Below are positions 27,297 to 36,196 of a stretch of DNA of 64,000 nucleotides, one piece after another (position 1 is the first letter of the stretch; the number at the start of each line of letters is the position of its first letter). Position numbers and translations under genes: made by a program. Location of the stretch: contig NZ_CP115174.1 in the NCBI RefSeq assembly GCF_027625475.1, forward strand, positions 1,178,001 to 1,242,000. Direction: 5' to 3'. Under the pieces are notes generated by a model. That model saw nothing but the letters and a program-made list of their open reading frames with translations, was not told where the DNA came from and ran no database searches. The stretch is from Sphingomonas abietis (GTDB taxonomy: Bacteria; Pseudomonadota; Alphaproteobacteria; Sphingomonadales; Sphingomonadaceae).

Positions 27297-28742
27297 ATGG
27301 ATTACGTATCGTCCTTCGCGCTGTACCGGCCTGAGGAAATCCTGGCGGTCGGCGCGATCGTCCTGATGCTGGTCTCGGCCTGGGCCGGGGACAAGGCGGC
27401 GCCGCTGATCGGCTGGCTGAGCGTCGGCGTTCTCGCCATCGCCGGGATCAGCCTGATCGGCGCACCGATTTCGGGGCAGAGCGACTTTGCCGGCATGTTC
27501 CATGCCGATGCCTTCGGCGGTTTCGCCAAGCTGCTCATCTACGCCGCCGCGGCCGTCGCGATCCTGATCGCGCCCGGCTTCTTCGTCACCGATCGCGAAG
27601 CGATGCGCGCCGAGTTCGGCGTGTTGATCCTGCTGGCGGTCGTCGGCATGAGCATCATGGTCTCGGCGACCGATCTGCTGACGCTCTATATCGGCCTCGA
27701 GCTCAACAGCCTGGCCTCCTACGTGCTGGCGGCGTTCCTCCGCCGGGATGGGCGCTCGGCGGAAGCCGGCCTGAAATATTTCATCCTCGGCGCGCTGGCA
27801 TCCGGCATCCTGCTCTACGGCATTTCGCTGCTCTACGGCTTCTCCGGCACCACCAGCTTCGCCGGCATCGCCGTCGCGATGAAGGGCGGCGTCGGCATCG
27901 GCCTGCTGTTCGGCCTGGTGTTCGTGCTGGCCGGTCTCGCGTTCAAGGTTTCGGCGGTGCCGTTCCACATGTGGACGCCGGACGTCTATGAAGGCGCGCC
28001 GACCCCGGTGACCGCCTTCTTCGCCTCGGCCCCCAAGATCGCGGCGATGGTGCTGACCGTGCGGTTCGCGATCCAGGCGCTCGGCCCGGCGACCGGACAG
28101 TGGCAGCAGATCGTGATCTTCTGCGCGCTGGCCTCCACCGTGTTCGGCGCGGTCGCGGCCGTCGGCCAGACCAACATCAAGCGGCTGCTCGCTTACTCGT
28201 CGATCAACAATGTCGGCTTCATCCTGTTCGGCCTGGTGCCGGGCAGCAAGATCGGCGCGGCATCGGTGCTGTTCTATCTGGCCATCTATGCGGCGGTGAC
28301 GCTCGGCTCGCTGATCTGCGTGCTCCAGATGCGGACCAAAGACGGCCAGCCGACCGAGCAGATCAGCGCGCTCGCCGGCCTGTCGCGTTCGCGGCCGGGC
28401 TTGTCCGCCGCCTTCGCGATCTTCATGTTCAGCACCGCCGGCATCCCGCCCTTCTTCGGCTTCATGGGGAAGTGGGAGGTGTTTTCGGCGCTGGTGATCG
28501 GCGGCTTCTGGCCGCTGGCGCTGATCGGCATCGCAACCTCGGTGATCGGTGCCTTCTATTATCTCAAGATCGTGAAGACGCTCTATTTCGATGCGCCGGG
28601 CGATGTCGAGATGGCGCCGAGCCGTTCCACCACCGAAGCGGTGCTGATCACGATGGCCGCGCTGTTCGCCTCGCCGCTGGGCTATCTGCTGATCCCGGTG
28701 ATGGATAGCGCGACGCTCAGCGCCGCCTCCTCGCTGTTCTGA
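27297..28742 (+). CDS. nuoN: NADH-quinone oxidoreductase subunit N
   Basis: A 481-residue antiporter-like subunit closing the set of 14. Hallmarks are YIGLELNSLASYVLAAFLRR with the conserved Glu, AGLAFKVSAVPFHMWTPDVY with the key Lys, and NIKRLLAYSSINNVGF. GGGGAGC precedes the ATG at 27297. The stop TGA (28740-28742) is in the same reading frame as the following birA gene, which fixes how far upstream birA can begin. Confidence 0.96.
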   Translation: MDYVSSFALYRPEEILAVGAIVLMLVSAWAGDKAAPLIGWLSVGVLAIAGISLIGAPISGQSDFAGMFHADAFGGFAKLLIYAAAAVAILIAPGFFVTDREAMRAEFGVLILLAVVGMSIMVSATDLLTLYIGLELNSLASYVLAAFLRRDGRSAEAGLKYFILGALASGILLYGISLLYGFSGTTSFAGIAVAMKGGVGIGLLFGLVFVLAGLAFKVSAVPFHMWTPDVYEGAPTPVTAFFASAPKIAAMVLTVRFAIQALGPATGQWQQIVIFCALASTVFGAVAAVGQTNIKRLLAYSSINNVGFILFGLVPGSKIGAASVLFYLAIYAAVTLGSLICVLQMRTKDGQPTEQISALAGLSRSRPGLSAAFAIFMFSTAGIPPFFGFMGKWEVFSALVIGGFWPLALIGIATSVIGAFYYLKIVKTLYFDAPGDVEMAPSRSTTEAVLITMAALFASPLGYLLIPVMDSATLSAASSLF

Positions 28743-28754
28743 GGTAGCGGGGCG

Positions 28755-29465
28755 ATCGCCGACCTTCGCACTGTCGAAGAGACAGGGTCCACCAATGACG
28801 ATGTGGCGGTTCTCGCGCGAGCGGGAGCCGCCGAAGGCCTGTGGCTGCGCGCCGTGCGCCAGAGCGCCGGCCGGGGCCGGCAGGGGCGGCCATGGATAGC
28901 GCCGCCGGGCAATCTGTCGGCCAGCACGCTGGTGCGGCTCGGTCGCCAGGATCCGCCGGCCTCGACGCTGGCGCTGGTCGCCGCGGTGGCGTTGCAGGAG
29001 GCGGCGGAAACCTTCGTCGGCGGCGTGCAGATCAAATGGCCCAATGATCTTCTGATCGGCGGCGCCAAGCTCTCGGGCATTCTGCTGGAGCGTCATGGGG
29101 ATGCGGTGGTGATCGGCTTCGGCCTGAACCTCGCGCATCATCCGGACGCCGTCGATCGCCCGACCACGAGCATCGCCGCGATCACCGGCAGCGCGCCCGA
29201 CCCGGATGTCTTCCTGGCGACCCTGGCGGACAGTTTCGGCCGCTGGCTGTACCGCTGGCGGGCCGAAGGGCTGGCCCCGATCCGCACCCGCTGGCTGGAG
29301 AAGGCGCACCCGATCGGCGCTGCGCTGAGCGCGCGCCTGCCCGACGGCACCAGCTTCGATGGACTGTTCGATGGTCTGGATCAGCAGGGCGCGCTCAGGC
29401 TTCGCTTGGCGGATGGCTCCGTCCATGTCATCCACGCCGCCGATATCTTCCTGATCCGGGATTGA
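28755..29465 (+). CDS. birA: Biotin--[acetyl-CoA-carboxylase] ligase, start codon uncertain
   Basis: A catalytic-only (group I) biotin protein ligase of about 236 residues, lacking the N-terminal DNA-binding domain. It activates biotin with ATP and attaches it to carboxylase carrier proteins. Active-site motifs are ETGSTNDD, QSAGRGRQGRPW, IKWPNDLLI and KLSGILLE. The ETGSTNDD motif (28776-28802) lies upstream of the first usable GTG at 28803, and an in-frame nuoN stop at 28740-28742 bars any start further up. No ATG, GTG or TTG occurs between. ATC at 28755 (IADLRTVEETGSTN), about ten bases after GAGG, is the best candidate. A sequencing error is possible. Confidence 0.78.
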   Translation: MADLRTVEETGSTNDDVAVLARAGAAEGLWLRAVRQSAGRGRQGRPWIAPPGNLSASTLVRLGRQDPPASTLALVAAVALQEAAETFVGGVQIKWPNDLLIGGAKLSGILLERHGDAVVIGFGLNLAHHPDAVDRPTTSIAAITGSAPDPDVFLATLADSFGRWLYRWRAEGLAPIRTRWLEKAHPIGAALSARLPDGTSFDGLFDGLDQQGALRLRLADGSVHVIHAADIFLIRD

Positions 29466-29471
29466 GACCCG

Positions 29472-30260
29472 ATGCTGCTTGCGATTGATGCCGGGAATAC
29501 CAATGTCGTCTTCGCGCTGGTCGAGGGCGGGGAGATCCGCACGCGCTGGCGGATCGCCACCGATCCGCGCCGCACGGCCGACGAATATGTGGTGTGGCTC
29601 AATCAGCTGATCGAGATCGAGGGCTATCACCGTACCCAGGTGTCGGCGGTGATCATCTGCACGGTGGTGCCGCGCGCGCTCCACAATCTCGAAGTGCTGT
29701 CGACCAAATATTTCGATGTCGTCCCGCTGATCGCCGGCCGCGCGCCGGTGGAATGGGGCATCCCGATCGATCTCGACGAGCCGCAGGCGGTGGGCGCCGA
29801 TCGCGTCGTCAACGCCATCGCGGCCCATGCGCTGCACGGCGGCGATCTGATCGTGATCGATTTCGGCACCGCCACCACCTTCGACGTGGTGGATTATTCC
29901 GGCGCCTATAAGGGCGGCGTGATCGCGCCCGGCATCAACCTCTCGCTCGATGCGCTGTTCGCGGCCGCCGCCCGGCTGCCCCGGATCGCCATCGAAGTGC
30001 CCGAAAAGGCGGCCGTGATCGGCCGCAACACCCAGGATGCGATGCTCAGCGGCATCTATTGGGGCTATATCGCGATGATCGAGGGTCTCGTGGCCCGTAT
30101 CAAGGCTGAAATCGGCCGCCCAGCCAAGGTGATTTCCACTGGCGGCCTTGCAACCCTGTTCGACGAACATAGTTCGGTGTTCGACACGGTCGAACCCGAT
30201 CTCACCATCACCGGCCTCGCGATGCTGTATCGCAGATGGGCCGACACCCAAGGACAATGA
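29472..30260 (+). CDS. coaX: Type III pantothenate kinase
   Basis: A 262-residue ASKHA-fold kinase making 4'-phosphopantothenate, the first step of coenzyme A synthesis. Hallmarks are [19 protein letters not shown] (ATP phosphate loop, residues 2-20), [11 protein letters not shown] (substrate-binding), [14 protein letters not shown] (catalytic Asp), [11 protein letters not shown] and [11 protein letters not shown] 29472 follows the birA stop by six bases. It sits in the alphaproteobacterial nuoN-birA-coaX-rnj order. Type III kinases are not feedback-inhibited by CoA, which is family knowledge. Confidence 0.95.
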   Translation: MLLAIDAGNTNVVFALVEGGEIRTRWRIATDPRRTADEYVVWLNQLIEIEGYHRTQVSAVIICTVVPRALHNLEVLSTKYFDVVPLIAGRAPVEWGIPIDLDEPQAVGADRVVNAIAAHALHGGDLIVIDFGTATTFDVVDYSGAYKGGVIAPGINLSLDALFAAAARLPRIAIEVPEKAAVIGRNTQDAMLSGIYWGYIAMIEGLVARIKAEIGRPAKVISTGGLATLFDEHSSVFDTVEPDLTITGLAMLYRRWADTQGQ

Positions 30261-30261
30261 T

Positions 30262-31902
30262 TTGACCACACCCGGAGACGAACTCCTGTTCCTGGCCCTC
30301 GGCGGCTCGGGGGAGATCGGCATGAACGTCAATCTCTATGGCTGCCGCGGCAAGTGGCTGATGGCCGATCTCGGCCTCAGCTTCGCCGATCCGGCCTATC
30401 CCGGCATCGACATCGTGCTGCCCGACCTGGCCTTCATCGAGGAGCGGCAGGAAGACCTGCTCGGCCTCGTCATCACCCATGGCCATGAGGATCATATCGG
30501 GGCGATCCCCTATATGGCGCTCGAGCTCGGCGTGCCGATCTATGCGACCATCTTCACCGCCGGCCTGATCCGCGCCAAGCTGGACGAGGAAGGCCTGACC
30601 GATCGCGTCAAGGTGAAGGTCGTCAAGGCCGGCCAGCCGGTCAAGATCGGCCCCTTCTCGGTGGAATGGGTGCCGCTGGCGCATTCGATTCCCGAGATGA
30701 ACGCCCTGCTGATCGACAGCCCGTTCGGTCGTGTCTTCCACACCGGCGACTGGAAACTGGACGACACGCCGGTGATCGGCGAGCCGGCCAGCGCCGAGAC
30801 GCTGAAGGCGATCGGCAAGAAGGGCGTGCTGGCGCTGATGGGCGACAGCACCAACGTGTTCAACGACAAGGCGTCTGGCTCCGAGGCCAGCGTCCGCGCC
30901 GACCTCGAGAAGTTCGTGGCCGCCGCCGACAAGCGCGTGCTGGTCACCACCTTCGCCTCCAACGCCGCGCGCCTCCAGACGCTGGGGCAGGTCGCGGTGG
31001 CGACCAACCGACAGGTCTGCGTCGCCGGGCGCTCGCTCGATCGTATCATCAAGATCGCCAAGGCGGCGGGCTATCTGCTCGATTTCCCGCCGACGATCGA
31101 TTTCGACGCGGCGATGCGGGTGCCGCCCAAGGATCTGATGATCATCGCCACCGGCGGACAGGGCGAGGCGCGCGCCGCGCTCAGCCGGATCGCGCATGAC
31201 AGCCATCGCCTGAAGCTCAGCGAGGGCGATACGGTGATGTTCTCGTCCAAGCAGATCCCCGGCAACGAGGATGCGATCGGCATCGTCCAGAATGCGCTGG
31301 CCGGCCGCGGCATCCGCATGGTGACCGAGCGGCAGGCGCATATCCACGTCTCCGGCCATCCGGGCCGCCCCGAGATCGAGACGCTCTATGGCTGGCTCAA
31401 GCCCGAGATTGTCGTGCCGGTGCATGGCGAGCGCCGCCACATGGCCGAACATGCGCGGCTCGCCGCTGCGATCGGCGTGCCGCGCCAGATCGTCCAGATG
31501 AATGGCGATGTCGTGCGGCTGGCGCCGGACGGCCCCAAGATCATCCGCCGCGAGCGCGCCGGGCGGCTGGTGCTCGATGGCGACGTTATCCTGCCGGCCA
31601 ATGGCACGACGATGAGCGATCGCCGCAAGCTGGCGGCCAACGGCATCATCTCGGTGGCGGTGGTGCTCGACAAGGGCAACCGCGCCAAGAGCCGTCCGCA
31701 GATCGCCGTGCAGGGCCTGCCGGTGGAGGAGGATCGCGAGGACTTCATCGAGGATGCCGCCGAGGCGGTGCTGGACGCGCTGGAGAAGGCGCCGCGCGAC
31801 GAGACCAAGCTCAAGGAATCGATCCGGCTGGCGGTGCGTCGCAAGGCGACCTCGTGGACCGGCAAGAAGCCGGTGGTTGACGTCCTGCTGATGCGGGTGT
31901 GA
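30262..31902 (+). CDS. rnj: Ribonuclease J
   Basis: A 546-residue metallo-beta-lactamase/beta-CASP ribonuclease with 5'-to-3' exonuclease and endonuclease activity in RNA processing. Zinc ligands in HGHEDHIGAIPYM (His73, His75, Asp77, His78) are intact, as are HTGDWKLD and the beta-CASP motifs (GDSTNVF, VTTFASNAARL, SGHPGRPEIETL, PVHGERRHM). The start is TTG 30262 with AAGGA eight bases upstream; a longer frame from 30148 only reads through coaX. The position behind coaX is conserved in alphaproteobacteria. Confidence 0.93.
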   Translation: MTTPGDELLFLALGGSGEIGMNVNLYGCRGKWLMADLGLSFADPAYPGIDIVLPDLAFIEERQEDLLGLVITHGHEDHIGAIPYMALELGVPIYATIFTAGLIRAKLDEEGLTDRVKVKVVKAGQPVKIGPFSVEWVPLAHSIPEMNALLIDSPFGRVFHTGDWKLDDTPVIGEPASAETLKAIGKKGVLALMGDSTNVFNDKASGSEASVRADLEKFVAAADKRVLVTTFASNAARLQTLGQVAVATNRQVCVAGRSLDRIIKIAKAAGYLLDFPPTIDFDAAMRVPPKDLMIIATGGQGEARAALSRIAHDSHRLKLSEGDTVMFSSKQIPGNEDAIGIVQNALAGRGIRMVTERQAHIHVSGHPGRPEIETLYGWLKPEIVVPVHGERRHMAEHARLAAAIGVPRQIVQMNGDVVRLAPDGPKIIRRERAGRLVLDGDVILPANGTTMSDRRKLAANGIISVAVVLDKGNRAKSRPQIAVQGLPVEEDREDFIEDAAEAVLDALEKAPRDETKLKESIRLAVRRKATSWTGKKPVVDVLLMRV

Positions 31903-31910
31903 TCCTGGTG

Positions 31911-31935
31911 CCCTCTCCCGCTGCGCGGGGGAGGG
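31911..31935. other. Strong hairpin between rnj and the DUF1467 gene
   Basis: CCCTCTCCCGC (31911-31921) pairs over eleven positions, one a G-U, with GCGGGGGAGGG (31925-31935) around a three-base loop. No T run follows, so it is not a classical terminator. It may attenuate or stabilise the 3' end of rnj mRNA. This sequence type recurs in GC-rich genomes. Confidence 0.5.
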
Positions 31936-31949
31936 CTGAAGGACACCCC

Positions 31950-32222
31950 ATGCGCTGGTTCTCGCTGCTCGCGATCTTCTTCCTGTGCTGGTTCATGACG
32001 CTGTTCGCGGTGCTGCCGTTCAGCGCCAACACCGCGGACGAGGCGGGCGAGACGATGCCGCCGGGCCATGCCGAGAGCGCACCCTATATCTTCCGGCCCT
32101 GGCAGATCGTGATCCGCACCACGATCGTCGCGCTGATCCTCACCGGCAGCTTCTACGGAATCTATCGGGCCGGCTGGCTCGACGTCGCCATTCCGAACAG
32201 CGCGGTGGACCGGTTGCCGTGA
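31950..32222 (+). CDS. DUF1467 family membrane protein
   Basis: A 90-residue protein with two transmembrane helices (about residues 4-21 and 54-72). The N-terminal MRWFSLLAIFFLCWFMTLFA followed by VLPF, and the central motif with RPWQIVIRTT, fit DUF1467, a short alphaproteobacterial family that usually follows rnj. ATG 31950 has AAGGA about eight bases upstream and starts downstream of a hairpin; an earlier ATG at 31899 overlapping the rnj stop would add 17 residues encoded by the hairpin. Function is unknown. In many relatives proS follows here, but not in this window. Confidence 0.8.
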   Translation: MRWFSLLAIFFLCWFMTLFAVLPFSANTADEAGETMPPGHAESAPYIFRPWQIVIRTTIVALILTGSFYGIYRAGWLDVAIPNSAVDRLP

Positions 32223-32359
32223 TGGGGGGCTGACGCGCCATTTTCAGGCGGAGCTATGCTCCGTTCGCGCTGCGCGGCGGCCAACCGAAATCCGTGCCAT
32301 TCTCCGTGCAGGCGGGGAGAACGGAAAACCCAATTCCGATCCGCCGTAGCTTCCCACCG

Positions 32360-32431
32360 CCGTTCGCACTGAGCGAAGTCGAAGTGCCGCTACCGCCGGG
32401 CATGGCCTTCGACTGCGCTCAGGCCGAACGG
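32360..32431. repeat. REP-like palindromic element, family A (second copy)
   Basis: Left arm 32360-32387 (core GTTCGCACTGAGCGAAGTCG) and right arm 32404-32431 (core CGACTGCGCTCAGGCCGAAC) are imperfect reverse complements around a 16-base centre. It lies between the converging 3' ends of the DUF1467 and coiled-coil genes, the usual place for REP elements. The rest of this 255-bp gap holds no gene that I can support. Confidence 0.82.
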
Positions 32432-32477
32432 AGCACGGGAATAGGAGGTGTCTACCCGCGACGAACGGCGCGGGCGG

Positions 32478-34733
32478 CTATGCCCGCAGCCGCTCGATCG
32501 CCTGCGCCAGCGCGACGTAGAGCTTGCCCATGTCCGACGAGAGCAGGATCACCGCCAGCGTCGATCCGTCGCGGGTCGCAAGGATCGGGCGCAGCAGCGT
32601 CTCGAAATCATGGACGTAGCGGTTCACCTGCTCGCGGAACTCCGGCTCTTCCTCATAATGGCGGGCGATCTCGCGGGCTTCGCCGCCCTCGATCAGCTTG
32701 ACCGCGCGGCGCGTGAACACGCCGCGATCGCCGCGCAGATAGGAGGCCCAGGCGCTGTCGCTGGCTTCGTTGGAGAGCAATTTGGTGACGTCGATCGAGG
32801 TCGAGTTCAGCGAGTCGATCAGCAAGGCCACGCGGCGCGAGAAATTGTCGCGATCGTGGCTCTCGACCATGTCCTTGCCCTCGGTGATCTGGGCATCGAC
32901 CGAGGCGCTGGTCTCGGCGATCCGGGCGAGCTGTTCCTCCAGCCGCGATCCGGCGGCGCGGGCCGCTTCGACGGCAGCTTCGGAGACGGCGCCGACCTTG
33001 GCGATCTGATCCTCGACCTGGACGCTGATCGCCTTCTCCAGCGCCTCGCGGCCGGCGTCACCGAGCGCCTCGGCGCTGCGGGGGATGATGGTGCCGAGTG
33101 CCTCGCGCGCGCGCTCGGCGGCCTGGGTGGCGGTCTCGCGGACGCGGATCAGCGCATCGACCAGCTTGGGGCTGGTGCTGTCGGCCAGACGCGCCGCCTC
33201 GGCATCGACCTGGGTGATCGCCTCGCCGAGCGTGGTGGTGCCTTCGCGCGCGGCAGCCAGGCGGGTGTCGATCGCATCGGAGAGCGTGTCGATCGCGGTG
33301 CGGCGCTCCTCCAGCGCGATCCGGGCCGCGTCCAGCGCGTCGGAGGCGGCCTTGGCGGCGAGATGGAGCTTCTCGGCCTCCGGGCCGGCACTGGCGATGA
33401 GATCGCGGCTGCGGGCGGCCTGCGCCTCCAGCGTGGAGAGGGCTGCGGGCAAGGTCTCGCCCAGTTCTTCCAGGCAGGCGTTGATCGCGCCACGCAGGGT
33501 CTCGGCGCGGTTGATGAAGGTGGTCGCGGCGGTGCCGCCGTCGTTGAGCGAGGCCATCACCCGCTCGACATGGCCACCGAGCTGGCCGAGCGCATCGCCC
33601 AGCCGCTCGGTGCGGGCGCGGCCGGTCTCGTCCAGTTCGGCGAAGCGCGCCTCGACATGGGCGAGGCCGCGCTGGATGCGCTCGACCATCGCGGTGCCGA
33701 GCCCGTCCTGCCGGGCGAGCGCGTCGGCGGCCTGGGTGGCGGCGGCCTCGGAGGCGGCCTGGGCGCGATCGATCATCGTGCCGATCGCTTCGCCCTGCGC
33801 GATGATGCCCTGACGGGTGCGTTCCACCGCATCGGTCGCCCGCTCCAGCACGCCGTCGACCGAGACGGTCATGCGCTGCGACACGTCCTCGATCGCGCGC
33901 GCGGCGATCTCGCTGGCGCTGCCGATGTGGGAGAGCTGGGCCGAGAGCCGGTTGGCCGCACCGGCCGCGCCATCCTCGGCATCGCGGGCGCGGGTCGCGA
34001 GCCCGGCGAGCGCGGCGTCGAGCGCGGCCGCCTGCTCATGGGCGCCGACGCCGGTCGAACGGATCGTCTCGGCCAGGGCGCGGGTCTGTTCCTCGGCGCG
34101 GGGCAGATCGGAGAGCAGCACGCCCATGTCGACGCGCGCGGTGCTGGCGGTGGCGTCGAGTTCCTTGGTGCGGCTGCCCAGTTCGGCGATCTCGCGGGCG
34201 ATCTCGTCGGTCGCTTCGCGCAGCTTGAGCGAGGTCTGGTCGGCGAGCAGCAGCAGGCGATCGGCCTGATCGGCGACCGCGATGCGATCTTCCGAGAGGC
34301 GGCGCGAGGCGAGGCCGAGCACCGCGTCGAGGGCCAGGCTCTCCATCCGCACCGCACGCGCGACATCGGCGAAACGCTGCGCCTCGCGCGCGTTATTGCG
34401 CTGCCACAGGATCAGCAGAGTCACGATCAGCGCCAGCGGCCCGCAGGCGACGCTGATGCCGCGCATCACGTCGACCGGATCGAGCGTGCGGTCGCCGAGC
34501 GCGCTCATCGCCATGCCGACCATCGCCGCGATCCACACGAAGGCGACCAGGCCGAGCAGCCCGAGCACGATCTTCTCGCCCCGGCTGGCCGGCGGCGGCG
34601 CCAGCGGTTCGTCGTACAGATCGGTGAGCGCCGCGGCCAGATGCGCTTCGCCCGGCTGTGCTTCGGTGGATTGCACGGCCTTCGGCCCGTCGGATGGTAG
34701 CGGTGATCCCGCCCAATATGCCCCCTGGTTCAT
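32478..34733 (-). CDS. Two-TM, long coiled-coil protein (TipN-like architecture)
   Basis: A 751-residue protein. A short, acidic Pro-rich N-terminus is followed by two transmembrane helices (about 56-78 and 90-110), then about 500 residues of Ala/Glu/Arg-rich heptad sequence forming long coiled coils, and a more ordered C-terminal region (about 625-751; SRRVALLIDSLNSTSIDV, SYLRGDRGVFTRRAVKL). The design of two N-terminal helices plus a long coiled coil is that of Caulobacter TipN, a new-pole landmark, but I cannot confirm homology by eye. It could also be another scaffold. It is transcribed alone, divergent from the next gene. Confidence 0.6.
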   Translation of the reverse strand: MNQGAYWAGSPLPSDGPKAVQSTEAQPGEAHLAAALTDLYDEPLAPPPASRGEKIVLGLLGLVAFVWIAAMVGMAMSALGDRTLDPVDVMRGISVACGPLALIVTLLILWQRNNAREAQRFADVARAVRMESLALDAVLGLASRRLSEDRIAVADQADRLLLLADQTSLKLREATDEIAREIAELGSRTKELDATASTARVDMGVLLSDLPRAEEQTRALAETIRSTGVGAHEQAAALDAALAGLATRARDAEDGAAGAANRLSAQLSHIGSASEIAARAIEDVSQRMTVSVDGVLERATDAVERTRQGIIAQGEAIGTMIDRAQAASEAAATQAADALARQDGLGTAMVERIQRGLAHVEARFAELDETGRARTERLGDALGQLGGHVERVMASLNDGGTAATTFINRAETLRGAINACLEELGETLPAALSTLEAQAARSRDLIASAGPEAEKLHLAAKAASDALDAARIALEERRTAIDTLSDAIDTRLAAAREGTTTLGEAITQVDAEAARLADSTSPKLVDALIRVRETATQAAERAREALGTIIPRSAEALGDAGREALEKAISVQVEDQIAKVGAVSEAAVEAARAAGSRLEEQLARIAETSASVDAQITEGKDMVESHDRDNFSRRVALLIDSLNSTSIDVTKLLSNEASDSAWASYLRGDRGVFTRRAVKLIEGGEAREIARHYEEEPEFREQVNRYVHDFETLLRPILATRDGSTLAVILLSSDMGKLYVALAQAIERLRA

Positions 34734-34906
34734 GGCGGCGATCTTACACCCGTCGGCGCGGAACGGAAGTATGACACAGGTCGAATGGAACGGTCGCGCG
34801 GCGAACCGAGTGGCTGCGGGCTGGCCAGCGAGTCACTGGCGCCGACGTGTCCGTCCGGCTATCGCGACCTGATGTGGGTTCAGGGAATGATATTGCGGGA
34901 ACGGGC

Positions 34907-36133
34907 ATGGCGCTCGCAGCACTGATCGCGGCGGTACGCGAGGCGGACGATGGCAGCGGCCTCGTCGGCACGCTGGCGGTCGCCGGGCGGACCTTGCTGG
35001 AGCGGCAGGCGCGGCTCGCGGCGCTGGCCGGCTGCGAGCATGTCGTGCTGCTGGTCGAGCGACTGCCCGCCGGGCTGACCGGTGCGATCGACCGGCTGCG
35101 CCGCGACGGCATCACCATCGATGTGGCCCGCAGCGCCGGCGATGCCGCCGATCGCTTCCACCCCGACGAGCGCGTGCTGGTGTTCGCGGACGGCGCGGTG
35201 GCCGGCAGCGGCGCGATCGCGCGCCTGGTCGGCGGAACGGCGCCGGCCTTGCTGACGATCAGCGAGGGCGGGCCGCCCGGGCCGTTCGAGCGGATCGACG
35301 CGGCGACGCGCTGGGGCGGGCTCGCGCTGGTGTCCGGCGATATGCTCCGCAAGACGGTGGCGATGCTGGGCGATTGGGATCTGCACTCGACCTTGCTCCG
35401 CCGCGCCGTCGGCGGATCGGCACGACGGGTGGACATCGCCGACGGTGCCGGGCTGGCCGATGCCTTCCCGGCGATGCTGGTGCGCTCCCGCGCCGGCGCG
35501 CGCGCGGCGACCGAGGCGAGCTTCAGCGTCGATCGGGCGGGAGAGGGCTGGCCGGCACGGCTGCTTTATGGTGCGATCGCCCGGTTGGTGGCGGGGGTGA
35601 TCCTCGATCGCCCGATCGAATCGCGCTGGCTGCGCTGGGCCGGCATCGCCGCTGCGCTGCTCGCGGTGCCGGCGCTGTTCAAGGGCTGGCTGCTCGCGGG
35701 GCTGGTGCTGATCATTCTCGGTGCATTGCTCGATTCGACGGGGCGGCTGCTCGCCGGTCTGCGTCTTTCGCCGGCGGCGCCGGACGATCGGCTGGCGCTG
35801 GCCCGGGCTGCGGCGATGGGGATCGGGCTGCTCGGTTTCGCCTGGCATCGGATGGAGGGCAGTGCGACGCCGCTGGTGCTGGGCGCCGGCACGGTGGCGA
35901 TCATGATCGCGATGGCCCGCGAACGCTGGGCTTTGCGCCGCCTGGGTGGCCTTTCGGCGCCGCTCTGGGTGGCCGATGTCGATGCCCTGGCGCTGCTGTT
36001 CGTGCCGTTCGCGCTGGTCACGCAGACGATGGCGGGGCTGACGGCGTTGGGCCTCTATGCGGCCGCGTCGTTCGCGATCGTCCAGCATCGGTTGGTGGCA
36101 TTTGCCGGTTCGCGGTTGAATCGCAACGCTTGA
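34907..36133 (+). CDS. Degenerate nucleotidyltransferase-like/CDP-alcohol-phosphotransferase-like fusion protein
   Basis: A 408-residue protein. The N-terminal half (about 1-190) reads like a GT-A/MobA-like nucleotidyltransferase (AVAGRTLLERQARLAALAGC, DERVLVFADGAVAGSG) but lacks the usual GxGxRxG and Lys start motif. The C-terminal half has about six hydrophobic helices; one segment, ILGALLDSTGRLLAGLRL, looks like a decayed form of the CDP-alcohol phosphotransferase motif DG..AR, with key Asp residues missing. Fusions of these two domains make inositol phosphodiesters in other bacteria. Both active sites look impaired, so this may be a pseudoenzyme or an unrelated membrane protein. ATG 34907 is the best start. 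Confidence 0.5.
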   Translation: MALAALIAAVREADDGSGLVGTLAVAGRTLLERQARLAALAGCEHVVLLVERLPAGLTGAIDRLRRDGITIDVARSAGDAADRFHPDERVLVFADGAVAGSGAIARLVGGTAPALLTISEGGPPGPFERIDAATRWGGLALVSGDMLRKTVAMLGDWDLHSTLLRRAVGGSARRVDIADGAGLADAFPAMLVRSRAGARAATEASFSVDRAGEGWPARLLYGAIARLVAGVILDRPIESRWLRWAGIAAALLAVPALFKGWLLAGLVLIILGALLDSTGRLLAGLRLSPAAPDDRLALARAAAMGIGLLGFAWHRMEGSATPLVLGAGTVAIMIAMARERWALRRLGGLSAPLWVADVDALALLFVPFALVTQTMAGLTALGLYAAASFAIVQHRLVAFAGSRLNRNA

Positions 36134-36196
36134 GCCTGGACATTCCGGGGTTCATGCTTAGGCAGGTGTTAACGACGTCCCGTTAGGGCTGTCTCC

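Noticed and set aside
27003..30332. Minus-strand reading frame of 1109 codons
   Set aside because: It is antisense to nuoM, nuoN, birA and coaX, which are all identified by family motifs.
36167..36187. GTTAAC and CGTTAG pair near the DUF2336-like start, considered as a CtrA site
   Set aside because: Spacing and the second half-site do not match the consensus.
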